A stretch of DNA of 64,000 bases, from positions 1,674,001 through 1,738,000 of the forward strand of contig CP005973.1 of assembly GCA_000940995.1 (NCBI GenBank). Direction: 5' to 3'. A program made the translations under genes and the position numbers. Positions 33,588 through 42,234 of the stretch are shown here, in pieces (the first letter of the stretch is position 1; each line of letters begins with the position of its first letter). The notes beneath the pieces were generated by a model. The model was given only the letters and a program-made list of their open reading frames with translations. It was not told where the DNA came from and did not search any database. This DNA is from Photobacterium gaetbulicola Gung47. Its GTDB lineage: Bacteria > Pseudomonadota > Gammaproteobacteria > Enterobacterales > Vibrionaceae.

Positions 33588-33989
33588 ATGAGCGACGTTT
33601 TTAAGACATTATTAAACTTACGTTCTTTGCGCGCGGTTGCACGTGAAGAGTTTACGCTAGAACAACTTCAAGAAGCCCTTGAGAAGCTGCAAACTGTGGT
33701 CGCTGAGCGTAAAGAAGCTGAAGCAGAATCTCGACAAGCAGAGAAAGAAAAAGAAGAAAAACTGAAGGCATACCGCCAAATGCTAATTGCAGATGGTATC
33801 GACCCAGAAGAGTTACTGGCAACCCTAGCTGACACGCCAAAAAAATCTAAGCGTACACCTCGCCCAGCTAAGTATAAGTTCACCGTTAATGGTGAAGATC
33901 GCACCTGGACAGGCCAAGGTCGCATGCCTGCTCCCCTTAGGGAAGCAATCGAAAATGAAGGAAAATCACTCGATGATTTTCTGATTTAA
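33588..33989 (+). CDS. H-NS-family nucleoid protein (paralogue)
   Basis: This 133-residue protein has the N-terminal helical oligomerisation domain (KTLLNLRSLRAVAREEFTLEQLQEALEKLQTVVAERKEAE), a charged linker, and the C-terminal DNA-binding domain KYKFTVNGEDRTWTGQGRMPAPLREAI. The TWTGQGR core is intact, but the following residue is Met where Thr is usual (GQGRTP). H-NS proteins silence AT-rich horizontally acquired DNA. Its location in an AT-rich patch beside an IS remnant suggests an accessory copy rather than the housekeeping gene. Confidence 0.9.
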   Translation: MSDVFKTLLNLRSLRAVAREEFTLEQLQEALEKLQTVVAERKEAEAESRQAEKEKEEKLKAYRQMLIADGIDPEELLATLADTPKKSKRTPRPAKYKFTVNGEDRTWTGQGRMPAPLREAIENEGKSLDDFLI

Positions 33990-34009
33990 TTGGTGCAAAG
34001 CCTCAATTA

Positions 34010-34243
34010 TGAACTGACCCCGTAAAGTTGGACATTTCTTTTAGAGATTTTCAAGGCCTGATTTCAATATTCTATCGGAGTCAGGCCTTTTAGTGTCACT
34101 TTAATGCGTTTGGTATTGTAGTAGTCGATATATTCTTTAATTTGCCCTATCGAGTCATTCGCATCTTCAAAGCTTCGATTGTGGTACATCTCTGTTTTTA
34201 AGCCTCTCTTCCTCGCCATCCCTGTCTTTGCTATTTGGGCAGA
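34010..34243 (-). mobile_element. Decayed right end of an IS3-family element (transposase remnant plus terminal repeat)
   Basis: On the minus strand 34243-34064 encodes KTEMYHNRSFEDANDSIG, QIKEYIDYYNTKRIKVTLKG and LTPIEY with a stop, the C-terminal end of an IS3-family OrfB integrase. The upstream part (MARKRGLKTE) looks like the SMSRKG...LKTE region with an internal deletion. A 25-bp terminal-repeat-like end (TGAACTGACCCC...TTGGACA, 34010-34034) lies beyond the stop. The left end, OrfA and catalytic residues are missing, so it is inactive. Confidence 0.8.
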
Positions 34244-34287
34244 GCCTAACGAATATCCCCAGTTGAAGTTGGTGGTTCAGAGCTGAA

Positions 34288-34318
34288 AAAAATCCCCAGC
34301 GCTTAGCTGGGGATTTTT
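34288..34318. terminator. Terminator downstream of allB
   Basis: AAAAATCCCCAGC and GCTGGGGATTTTT pair perfectly around a 5-nt loop, with T-runs on both strands. It ends the minus-strand allantoin operon. Confidence 0.9.
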
Positions 34319-34366
34319 TAATAGACAGGCCAACGGCCAGGTTTACATATCGATACCGCCTGTTCA

Positions 34367-35728
34367 CTATACCGTGACGAACTCTCCCTGGAACGGATTG
34401 ATTACCCCAGCCTCAATATCGTAGACAACCTGGCCTCTCAGCAGCGTCTTCGCCACCTGGGCACCAATAGTCCTGCCCTCATAGGCACTGAATTTATTGC
34501 GATACTCCAGATCGTCTGCAGTCAATACATAGGATGAATCCGGTTTAATCATGACAATGTCAGCATCTTTACCGACAGCAATGCGTCCTTTCTGCTCCAA
34601 ACCGAAGAGATCGGCTGGGTTAGTCGCCATCAGCTTGGCGAATTGGGTCAGTGCCATACCGCGCTTTTGTACCGCTTCATCGAACATGATATCGACGCTG
34701 TTCTGTAACGAAGAAATACCGCCCCAAGCATCAAAAATCCCGCCTTCTTTGAGATCAGGCGTACAGGGCGAATGGTCAGAGGTAATAAAGTCAATCTCGC
34801 CGTTCAGCAGCTTAGCCCACATGCGATCTTGGTTGTCCTTATCACGGATCGGCGGTGAACACTTGGCCTTGGTACCAATTTCTTCAAACTGGTTGTCGTC
34901 AATGGCGAAGTAGTGACCGCAAGACTCGCAGGTCACGTCCTGACCGCTGTTACGGGCTTTGGTCACTTCCTCAATCGCTTCTGGGCTGCTCAAGTGGCAA
35001 AGGTGGAGCTTACAGCCGGTTTCCTTTGCCAGGTAAAGTGCACGGCGCACCGCCTCGACCTCCGTGAAGACCGGACGGGAGGCGATGTAATCCTTGGCGG
35101 TAAGGCGCCCTTCTGCCACTGCTTTTTTGCCCAAACCATCGCAAATCTCGGCATTTTCAGCATGCATCAGCAAAATCTTGCCCAAGCGTGCTAGCTCGGT
35201 CATGCCTTCATAAAGCTCGTAGTTGTTTACGTTACAAAAATCCCCGGACTCCGGATCGGGATTGCCGCATGTTGACACAAAACATTTATAGCCAACCACG
35301 CCTTCCTCTGCCAGCTCATGCAAGCGATCAATATTATGAGGTACCAAGCCCCCCAGCGAGGCAACATCAACCGTCAGTTTACCCTTTCCGGCTTCGTATT
35401 TGATATGCAGTGTTTCACGGTCAATCGTCGCCGGCACTTGGTTCAGAGGCATTTCGACACAGGTGGTAACGCCTCCTTTCGCCGCCGCTTTGGTTGCGGT
35501 TTCATACCCCTCCCACTCGCTACGCGGACCTCCTGGGTCGGTAATATGGACATGGCCGTCGACCATACCAGGCGAAACAATCAACCCAGCAGCATCAATA
35601 TACTCGTTGGCAGTCCCCAAATCCCTGCCTATTGCCGCAATGACACCGTCTTTTATCGCCACATCTGTTTTAATCGCATCATGTTCTAAAATGACGGTAC
35701 CGTTTTTAATAATTCTATCGTAAGACAT
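34367..35728 (-). CDS. allB: Allantoinase
   Basis: This 453-residue amidohydrolase opens allantoin to allantoate. It matches E. coli AllB (453 residues) throughout: MSYDRIIKNGTVILE, metal histidines in VDGHVHITDPGG, the carbamylated-lysine region VGYKCFVSTCG, LMHAENAEICDGLGKKA, CHLSSPEAIEEVT, DVTCESCGHYF and SDHSPC. It is the last gene of the minus-strand set, 54 nt after the allantoin permease, and is followed by a strong terminator. Start at 35728 has TGGAGTG upstream. Confidence 0.95.
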   Translation of the reverse strand: MSYDRIIKNGTVILEHDAIKTDVAIKDGVIAAIGRDLGTANEYIDAAGLIVSPGMVDGHVHITDPGGPRSEWEGYETATKAAAKGGVTTCVEMPLNQVPATIDRETLHIKYEAGKGKLTVDVASLGGLVPHNIDRLHELAEEGVVGYKCFVSTCGNPDPESGDFCNVNNYELYEGMTELARLGKILLMHAENAEICDGLGKKAVAEGRLTAKDYIASRPVFTEVEAVRRALYLAKETGCKLHLCHLSSPEAIEEVTKARNSGQDVTCESCGHYFAIDDNQFEEIGTKAKCSPPIRDKDNQDRMWAKLLNGEIDFITSDHSPCTPDLKEGGIFDAWGGISSLQNSVDIMFDEAVQKRGMALTQFAKLMATNPADLFGLEQKGRIAVGKDADIVMIKPDSSYVLTADDLEYRNKFSAYEGRTIGAQVAKTLLRGQVVYDIEAGVINPFQGEFVTV

Positions 35729-35782
35729 GTTTCACTCCATTTTTATTGGTTAAATTTCAATTTTTTAACAAATGTTCATGTA

Positions 35783-37246
35783 TTATCGGAACGAAAGGTA
35801 AAGCTCTGGATTGCGTTTCTCATCCAGTTTCATCAAAACAACGTAGAGCACAAAAGCGGCAATAACACCGGTAAACCAAGACACACTATTCAAAGCACTC
35901 AACACAGAGATATATTGGCCGCCAAGTGAAAGAATGCAGGCAAATATCGTCGCATAAAAAGCAATGAGGTTGATGCCATTTTTGTAGTAGTTGAAACTGT
36001 CTTCAGAAACATAAAGCGAGTCCAATTTAATGTTCTGCTTCATGATAATGAAGTAGTGGCCGAGCATTACCCCAATCACTGGACCAAGAATACCGCCAAT
36101 CGTATTCAGGAACAGGAAAATACTGTCCTGGTTTTCCATCAGTTTCCACGGGCAAATAATGACGCTGATCACCCCGGCAATAATGACACCTTGGCGGTAG
36201 GTGAGACGGGGAAAGACTGCCACGAGCTGATAACCGGCCGGGATGATATTACCTGTGGCATTAGTCGATATCGTGGTCATCAGTACCACTGTACCGGCAA
36301 AGATAACTAGGAATAAGCTGTCCCACTTGGCAATGATATCCAACACATTCCACGTATCCGTTTCAAAATGAATGCTGGCACCGGCAAGCACGCATACACT
36401 CGACACCGCGAACAGCAAGTAAGCAAGCATCAAACCACCGAGCTGGCCGGTAGCCTGATCGCGGAAACTGCGAGCATTCTGGGTGAAGTCCGAAGCACTA
36501 ACGGCAGGCGCAGCCCATACGGCAACAATGGCATTAATGACAATCAGAAACTCGAAGAATCCGGCATCCACCTGCTGTACCTTGGCTGGTACATAGGCGA
36601 GGATGCTTTCAAAGCCCACCAGGTACACCGCCCAAATTGCCATACCGCCGAAGACTAGGTAGATGCACGGGTTGAGAATGGCGGTGAAGCGGTTAAGGAT
36701 CGCCCCTCCTCCCAAGCCAATCAGCATATTGATGGCCCAGAACACCAAAAAAGCAATCAGCCCGGGCGCTGAAATCCCCAAGAAGCTCCAATCTCCACCA
36801 ATAGCCAAAAACTCGGGCCAAATCTTAGCGATGATGATCAACAAAGCGATGGAGCCAGCATAATTTTGTAAGCCGAACCACATAATAGCGGCAATACCAC
36901 CACGCAAAATACCGGGAAAAAGGGCACCTTTAACACCGTATGAGGCACGAAGTAGCATGGAAAAGGGAACACCATATTTAGACCCCGGGGCACCGTTAAG
37001 GATCATCGCCAGTGCGATAACGATGCCGCTTAGCAAAATAGCAGCCATGATCCCTGACGTGCTCAAACCGAGCATAAAGAAACCACCAACCGCAACGTAA
37101 TTCGGCACGTTGTGTACCGACCCCTGCCAAAGGGTAAAGTAATTCAGTGCTCGCCAGGTTCTTTTATTTGCTTGCTTGGGTAATAAATCATCGTTATATC
37201 CCCTAGAGCGATATTCGTCGATAATCTCCTTGGTTATTTCATTCAT
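35783..37246 (-). CDS. ybbW: Allantoin permease, NCS1 family (YbbW-like)
   Basis: This 487-residue inner-membrane transporter has about twelve hydrophobic helices and the NCS1 pattern: the N-terminal NKRTWRALNYFTLWQGSVHNVPNYVAVGG, GAPGSKYGVPFSMLLRASYGVKGALFPGILRGGIAAIMWFGLQ and NATGNIIPAGYQL. It is closest in layout to the enterobacterial allantoin permease YbbW (also called AllW), and sits just upstream of allB. It would bring allantoin in with a cation. Related nucleobase or hydantoin carriers share the fold, so the substrate call rests on context. Confidence 0.88.
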   Translation of the reverse strand: MNEITKEIIDEYRSRGYNDDLLPKQANKRTWRALNYFTLWQGSVHNVPNYVAVGGFFMLGLSTSGIMAAILLSGIVIALAMILNGAPGSKYGVPFSMLLRASYGVKGALFPGILRGGIAAIMWFGLQNYAGSIALLIIIAKIWPEFLAIGGDWSFLGISAPGLIAFLVFWAINMLIGLGGGAILNRFTAILNPCIYLVFGGMAIWAVYLVGFESILAYVPAKVQQVDAGFFEFLIVINAIVAVWAAPAVSASDFTQNARSFRDQATGQLGGLMLAYLLFAVSSVCVLAGASIHFETDTWNVLDIIAKWDSLFLVIFAGTVVLMTTISTNATGNIIPAGYQLVAVFPRLTYRQGVIIAGVISVIICPWKLMENQDSIFLFLNTIGGILGPVIGVMLGHYFIIMKQNIKLDSLYVSEDSFNYYKNGINLIAFYATIFACILSLGGQYISVLSALNSVSWFTGVIAAFVLYVVLMKLDEKRNPELYLSFR

Positions 37247-37512
37247 CGTATTTCCCTCTGTTATTTATATCAAATCTTCATGTTCAAAAACTATACAGCG
37301 ACGTATTCTGTATGTATCAGAAGAAAGCCACACAAAAGGTAATGTTTTTGTTTTTTTGCTTATTAACAGAGCATTGTTCAATTCTTTTTTATAGTGAAAA
37401 GTTATTTCTTAAAAAACAATCCATTAAGTTTATTAAAATTTATTATTTATATTTTCCTACAAATTTCATGGTTTACTAAAACCAACTGTTAATCATGTTT
37501 AATAAACCAAAA

Positions 37513-37539
37513 AAGCCAGCTAACACCGTTAGCTGGCTT
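37513..37539. terminator. Terminator after the MFS gene
   Basis: AAGCCAGCTAA and TTAGCTGGCTT form a perfect 11-bp stem with a 5-nt loop, 19 nt past the MFS stop on the minus strand (TTTTTTGG follows). The permease-allB pair therefore likely has its own promoter in the AT-rich rest of this 311-nt gap. Confidence 0.8.
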
Positions 37540-37557
37540 ATATAACATTTAATTCGA

Positions 37558-38817
37558 TTATGCAGTTTGCACTTCTGGTTTTTTACTCGCCCTGAGGTTA
37601 ATCAGCACAAAGAATACCGCTCCTGCCACCAGCAAACCTGCTGATAAATAGAACCCAATCGCTTTAGAGCCTGTCAGATCGGATATTAGCCCTGTCAGTG
37701 GCGGTGCAATGATTGATGACGACATGCCGGCGAGGTTGAAGACCGCAAGAGCCCTGGCCATTCTCACTTTCGGAGCACGCTCAGTGACGTACGAGATCAA
37801 AATTGGATCCAGTGCCATCTTGCCTAGGAAGCCATAGACCAGAAGGCTGATCATCAACGCCGTGGTATTGGGAGACAGCACCGTGAAGGCCAGCATAAGG
37901 GCACCCGCGATCTCTAGTGTCACTACCATCTTCACCGCTTTGGCCTTGAACTTGTCGGCCAAGGAGCTGAAGAACAGTGCGCCGGGTACGGCAATCATTG
38001 CCACCAGGGCCGATGCCCCACCAATTGCGGCTCCTTCGAATCCACGCTCCGTCTGCAAGTAGCTCGGAAGCCAGGTCACAATCATGTAGTAGCCATAGCA
38101 GGTACAGAAGTACAGGAAATAGACCGCAACCAGTTCCGGCTTGAGCAGTGACGTACCTTGTGGCTCTGCAGCTGTTGTCGCGGTATTTGTATCCGCTTTA
38201 GCTTCGGTAGCCTGCTTGGCTGCCTGGTTGGGTTTAATCACCAAGGCAAACACAATGACCATGACAAAAATGATCGCGGCTGAAATGTACAGCACGTTAT
38301 TCCACGCCATGTCCATGTTCTTTACCAGTACACTGGAGCCAACAAGCCCGATCCCCATACCCACGGCCGACCCACTGTTAACGATTGCAGAGGCAAAAGC
38401 CCGGCGCTCCTGGGGCACATGCTCGCCCGACAGTGAGTAGGCGGAGCAGAAGAACGTCGCACAACCCAACCCAGACAGCAATGAACCTGCATACACCATG
38501 TTAATTGACGCAGCATTGGCGATCACAAGGGTACCTATGGTGAATAGGCTGAAACCGCAGAGCAGTGTCAGTTTCTGCCCCATTTTTTCGACCACTATCG
38601 AGGCGGGGATCTGCCCACCGCAGTATGCAGCAAAATAAAAGGTCGCAATAAGGCCTATCTGGGTATCGCTAATATCACCAAGAGCCGATTGAATCTCTGG
38701 ATAAATGGGCGTCAGGACAGTTCGATAAATCCAAATAGCAACCCAGCCCAAACAGAGAATAACGACAAGCTTTTTCCAGTACTCAACACCGGACTGATTT
38801 TTAATTTCCATTTTCAT
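37558..38817 (-). CDS. Major facilitator superfamily transporter in the ureide locus
   Basis: This 419-residue protein has twelve hydrophobic segments, an N-terminal pattern of the anion:cation symporter/sugar phosphate class (LCLGWVAIWIYRTVLTPIYPEIQSALG, DTQIGLIATFYFAAYCGGQIPASIVVEKMGQK) and a long alanine-rich cytoplasmic loop between helices 6 and 7 (residues about 206-225). It lies 9 nt downstream of allC on the same strand. E. coli's cluster lacks such a gene here, so it may import or export a ureide such as allantoate, oxalurate or oxamate. Substrate unproven. Confidence 0.85.
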   Translation of the reverse strand: MKMEIKNQSGVEYWKKLVVILCLGWVAIWIYRTVLTPIYPEIQSALGDISDTQIGLIATFYFAAYCGGQIPASIVVEKMGQKLTLLCGFSLFTIGTLVIANAASINMVYAGSLLSGLGCATFFCSAYSLSGEHVPQERRAFASAIVNSGSAVGMGIGLVGSSVLVKNMDMAWNNVLYISAAIIFVMVIVFALVIKPNQAAKQATEAKADTNTATTAAEPQGTSLLKPELVAVYFLYFCTCYGYYMIVTWLPSYLQTERGFEGAAIGGASALVAMIAVPGALFFSSLADKFKAKAVKMVVTLEIAGALMLAFTVLSPNTTALMISLLVYGFLGKMALDPILISYVTERAPKVRMARALAVFNLAGMSSSIIAPPLTGLISDLTGSKAIGFYLSAGLLVAGAVFFVLINLRASKKPEVQTA

Positions 38818-38826
38818 TCCCGTGTA

Positions 38827-40053
38827 TTAGTTGTAGGCCAGCTCATAAAGCACGTTGATAAGTGCTTCAACACCCACGGTAAGATCATCGATATCGGTTT
38901 GCTCTGCAGGGTTGTGGCTGATACCCGCAATACTTGGGATAAAGATCATTCCGGTTGGTACGCGAGGTGCAAAAATCTGGGCATCATGTCCCGCGCCACT
39001 GTGCATACGCTTGTAGTTGGCCCCTTTGGCTTCTAGGGTAGAATCAATCAGATCAACCAGGGCAGGATCCATTGGGATCGGCTCTTCGTCCATCCAAAGG
39101 TCTACGTCGATTTCAATCTCCATCTCCGCGCAGATCTGCTTCATGTCTTCAATGATCTGATCGCTAAAGCCGATGAGCTTTTCCTTGTCGGTATGGCGGC
39201 AATCCATGGTGAACAAAATATCGCCAGGAACAACATTGACCGTATTCGGCTTCGGAACCACCTTGCCAAAGGTCAGGACCAGCGGATCCCCTTCTGCTTT
39301 GGCTTTATCTATGGACTGGCAGCAGATCTTGCTGAAGGCGTAAACGGTATCTTTACGGTAGCCCATCGGCGTGGTACCGGCATGGTTCGCTTCACCTTTG
39401 AGGGTAATGTTGTAGCGACGCTGGCCGGCAATACTGGTCACAACCCCCAGCTGCTTGCCTTCCGTTTCCAGCACCTTGCCCTGCTCGATATGCAGCTCTA
39501 CAAAGGCCTTGATATCCTTCCTGACCGTCCGCTCAGTGGCAAAGTCGAAGCCGCATTGTTTCATGGCATCGACGAAGTTGACGCCCTTGTTATCGGTCAA
39601 GCCTTTAACGGCGTCATTATCCGCAATACCGACGATGTTCTTGCTGCCCCAGAACACATAAGGAAAGCGGCTGCCCTCTTCTTCGGCCAGCGAGACCACT
39701 TCCAGGGTACGCTTGGGCGAGCCATGTTTGTCTTTAAGGTATTGCATCGCAATGAACGCGGCCTCGATACCGAACTGGCCGTCGAGATTACCGCCGTTGA
39801 CCACGGTATCCACATGCGAGCCCGACATAATGACCTGATCGGGATACTCCGTACCCTCAAGGCGACCATAGATATTACCGACGTCATCGGAATAGGCCTG
39901 GAAGCCACTTTTTTCAAATAGCTCCAAGAAGGTGTTTTGGGCTGACAGCCACTCTTTGGTGTAAAGCAGGCGCGTCATACCCGCCCCTTCTTCATAGCCA
40001 AACTGGGTAATTTTCTTCGAGGTTTCTTCTACCTTACTTTTTAATAGCTCCAT
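38827..40053 (-). CDS. allC: Allantoate amidohydrolase
   Basis: This 408-residue M20-family metal-dependent amidohydrolase converts allantoate to ureidoglycine, CO2 and ammonia. Binuclear metal and dimer motifs are clear: GSHVDTVVNGGNLDGQFGIEAA near residue 77, SLAEEEGSRFP near 121, ELHIEQGKVLE near 188, the HAGTTPMGYRKD catalytic-bridge region near 221 and SGAGHDAQIFAP near 358. Length matches E. coli AllC (411). It lies between allD and the MFS gene. Related N-carbamoylamino-acid hydrolases share the fold; context decides. Confidence 0.93.
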   Translation of the reverse strand: MELLKSKVEETSKKITQFGYEEGAGMTRLLYTKEWLSAQNTFLELFEKSGFQAYSDDVGNIYGRLEGTEYPDQVIMSGSHVDTVVNGGNLDGQFGIEAAFIAMQYLKDKHGSPKRTLEVVSLAEEEGSRFPYVFWGSKNIVGIADNDAVKGLTDNKGVNFVDAMKQCGFDFATERTVRKDIKAFVELHIEQGKVLETEGKQLGVVTSIAGQRRYNITLKGEANHAGTTPMGYRKDTVYAFSKICCQSIDKAKAEGDPLVLTFGKVVPKPNTVNVVPGDILFTMDCRHTDKEKLIGFSDQIIEDMKQICAEMEIEIDVDLWMDEEPIPMDPALVDLIDSTLEAKGANYKRMHSGAGHDAQIFAPRVPTGMIFIPSIAGISHNPAEQTDIDDLTVGVEALINVLYELAYN

Positions 40054-40151
40054 CTTTTCATTCCTTATTTTGTTTCAAAATATGTATTAACGACAGGCTG
40101 CTGGCAAACAGGCCCTTAATAATTCGCTTTAATAATATTTATTATTTCTGC

Positions 40152-41201
40152 TTATCCATTAAACGCAGATTTATGATCGTAGGAGTTGATGAATGTGTGC
40201 TCTGATATTAAATACTCATAGACATCATCCACAATCTCTATTCCATTTTCTTTTGACTTAGCTTCAATTAAATCGCTATTTTGACCTGGATAAAGCACTT
40301 TATTAAAACCCGGTGCTGGTCGAATCTCGCCTAACTCTTTCATGGTTTGGGCAATAGATTCAATAAAGTAATCTCTTGTCGTGAAGAACTCCGGATTAAG
40401 CACAATGTGCAATTGACCAAGATTACGCCCTTCGCTTAAGTCCTCATACATCGAGCTGACACTGCGGCCAAACGGCAGTCCCAGCATGACACCGGATAAA
40501 ATGTCCACCATCATCATCAAGCCATAGCCTTTGGGGCCGGCGATCGGCAACAGAGCCCTAACGGCATGTGGGTCGGAAGTCGGGTTCCCGGCTTCGTCAA
40601 CGGCCCAAGTATCAGGTATAGTCTGATTTCGGGATCGGGCATCAAGGATCTTGCCCCATGCCTGTACGGTCGTCGCCATATCGAAATTGATGGTCTTGCC
40701 CTCTGGGCCCGGCGCAGAAAATGCGATGGGGTTGGTCCCGTAATACACTTCGCTGCCACCAAACGGGACGACCATCGGGTCTGATTGACACATGGAGATC
40801 GCCACCAGGCCGCGCTCTGCCGCCAGTTTGGTAAAGTAACCCAGCGCGCCGCTATGGCTCATGCGCTTAACCCCAACCACGGCCACCCCTTTGGCCTGTG
40901 CCATCTCAATGGCTTTTTCCATGGACTGCTTTGCCACAACATGGCCTGCCCCATTGTCACCATCAAACACAGCACTGCATGGGCCCGTTTCTTCATAGCT
41001 AAATTGGGGGGCCGAGTTAATACCTCCTTTCGAGATACGCTCCGAATAGTACTCAACCCTAACTGCACCATGCGAATGAACGCCGCGCTCATCCGCAAAC
41101 ACCAGGACATCAGCAACAGTATCAGCATGTTCATCAGATAAACCGGCTTGCATAATTTTTGCTTTAATTAACTGATGAAGCTGAACACTTGAAAGATTCA
41201 T
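40152..41201 (-). CDS. allD: Ureidoglycolate dehydrogenase
   Basis: This 349-residue NAD-dependent enzyme of the malate/L-lactate (YlbC/AllD-type) dehydrogenase family oxidises ureidoglycolate to oxalurate. Characteristic segments are DERGVHSHGAVRVEYYSERI near residue 33, GAGHVVAKQSMEKAI, KRMSHSGALGYFTKLAAERGLVAISMCQSDP near 112 and GPKGYGLMMMVDILSGVMLG near 222. Length equals E. coli AllD (349). It precedes allC by 98 nt and follows allH by 181 nt on the minus strand. Confidence 0.93.
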   Translation of the reverse strand: MNLSSVQLHQLIKAKIMQAGLSDEHADTVADVLVFADERGVHSHGAVRVEYYSERISKGGINSAPQFSYEETGPCSAVFDGDNGAGHVVAKQSMEKAIEMAQAKGVAVVGVKRMSHSGALGYFTKLAAERGLVAISMCQSDPMVVPFGGSEVYYGTNPIAFSAPGPEGKTINFDMATTVQAWGKILDARSRNQTIPDTWAVDEAGNPTSDPHAVRALLPIAGPKGYGLMMMVDILSGVMLGLPFGRSVSSMYEDLSEGRNLGQLHIVLNPEFFTTRDYFIESIAQTMKELGEIRPAPGFNKVLYPGQNSDLIEAKSKENGIEIVDDVYEYLISEHTFINSYDHKSAFNG

Positions 41202-41382
41202 AATTTACTCCATGATAAATTCACTATTTCGCGGGCTAATAGGTTTATGTCATTTATCTATAAATCTATACTAGCTAAAGAAATATTTTGTTTTGTGATC
41301 TATAAACACCTCAATTAACTTCATGATATTTTCTTCTTATATTCAAACTATCATTAAAAGGATTTATATAGTGTTTATAATT

Positions 41383-42234
41383 TTATTTTTTAACATTTAA
41401 GAACAGCCACATACCTAATAATGTATCGGCACCGGAATAGTGGCCATGACATAACAGCCGCGAAGCGTAAAAGTTAAAATCTTCTGGGCTTGAATGTATT
41501 AGGTCTAACAGGGAAATCGAAAAATAACCATTTCTGGCTTGCTCTAAATATCCAGCACTAACTGACGTTGTCCAATAATCTAAATCTAATGTCGAAGGCA
41601 ACAGGCTATGGGCCTTTTCCCTGAGGTTGGGGGAACTATAAGCGCAGGCGAGCATGCCAACCAGCATATCATCGTGACTGGGTGTTAAACCCGGCCCGGC
41701 ACCAATAACTCCCTCCCAGCATGGTGGTTGCCCATCGAACCACCGGTAAACTTGACTCAGTATCGACTCAAAAGGCTTCTTGTCCCCAGCCTTTGCAATA
41801 GTCGACAATGAGCCATATAAACCGGTTTCCTTTGTTTGCTTACTCAGATAATCGGTAAGTTGTTCCAGGGAAATTGATGATACATCCCGCGCTTTGAGCC
41901 ACACGCCATTTTCCCCTTTGCGCAGGTGAAAATGGTTAACAATCATGCCATTGCTTACCAAGCGGATCGTACGTGCGTCCGGTACAAGCTGGCTCAGATG
42001 ACTGAACATCTGCGGTGAAACGGCCCACCCCGAGGGGCTCATTCCTGCATCGCTGCGATGGAGTGTCAGCACCTTATGATCTTCGGTCAGGAAATTAATC
42101 GCCTTGCTGCCACCGCCGGCAAAACGCAACGAGCCTGGCCTCGACGGTGCCGACAGACTGTAGGCTAGCGCTTCATGTACCATCCAATTCTCCCTCTGAA
42201 AAATCGAGGCAGCCCATGGGCCGCCCCATGACAT
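41383..42234 (-). CDS. allH: Oxamate carbamoyltransferase subunit AllH (DUF2877, YlbF-like)
   Basis: This 283-residue DUF2877 protein contains the family signature GVIGAGPGLTPSHDDMLVGMLA near residue 180 and the C-terminal CHGHYSGADTLLGMWLFL. With FdrA/AllF and YlbE/AllG it forms the protein set now linked to oxamate carbamoyltransferase, converting oxalurate plus phosphate to oxamate and carbamoyl phosphate. Its ATG overlaps the AllG stop (TAATG), so the two are translationally coupled. Confidence 0.88.
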   Translation of the reverse strand: MSWGGPWAASIFQRENWMVHEALAYSLSAPSRPGSLRFAGGGSKAINFLTEDHKVLTLHRSDAGMSPSGWAVSPQMFSHLSQLVPDARTIRLVSNGMIVNHFHLRKGENGVWLKARDVSSISLEQLTDYLSKQTKETGLYGSLSTIAKAGDKKPFESILSQVYRWFDGQPPCWEGVIGAGPGLTPSHDDMLVGMLACAYSSPNLREKAHSLLPSTLDLDYWTTSVSAGYLEQARNGYFSISLLDLIHSSPEDFNFYASRLLCHGHYSGADTLLGMWLFLNVKK

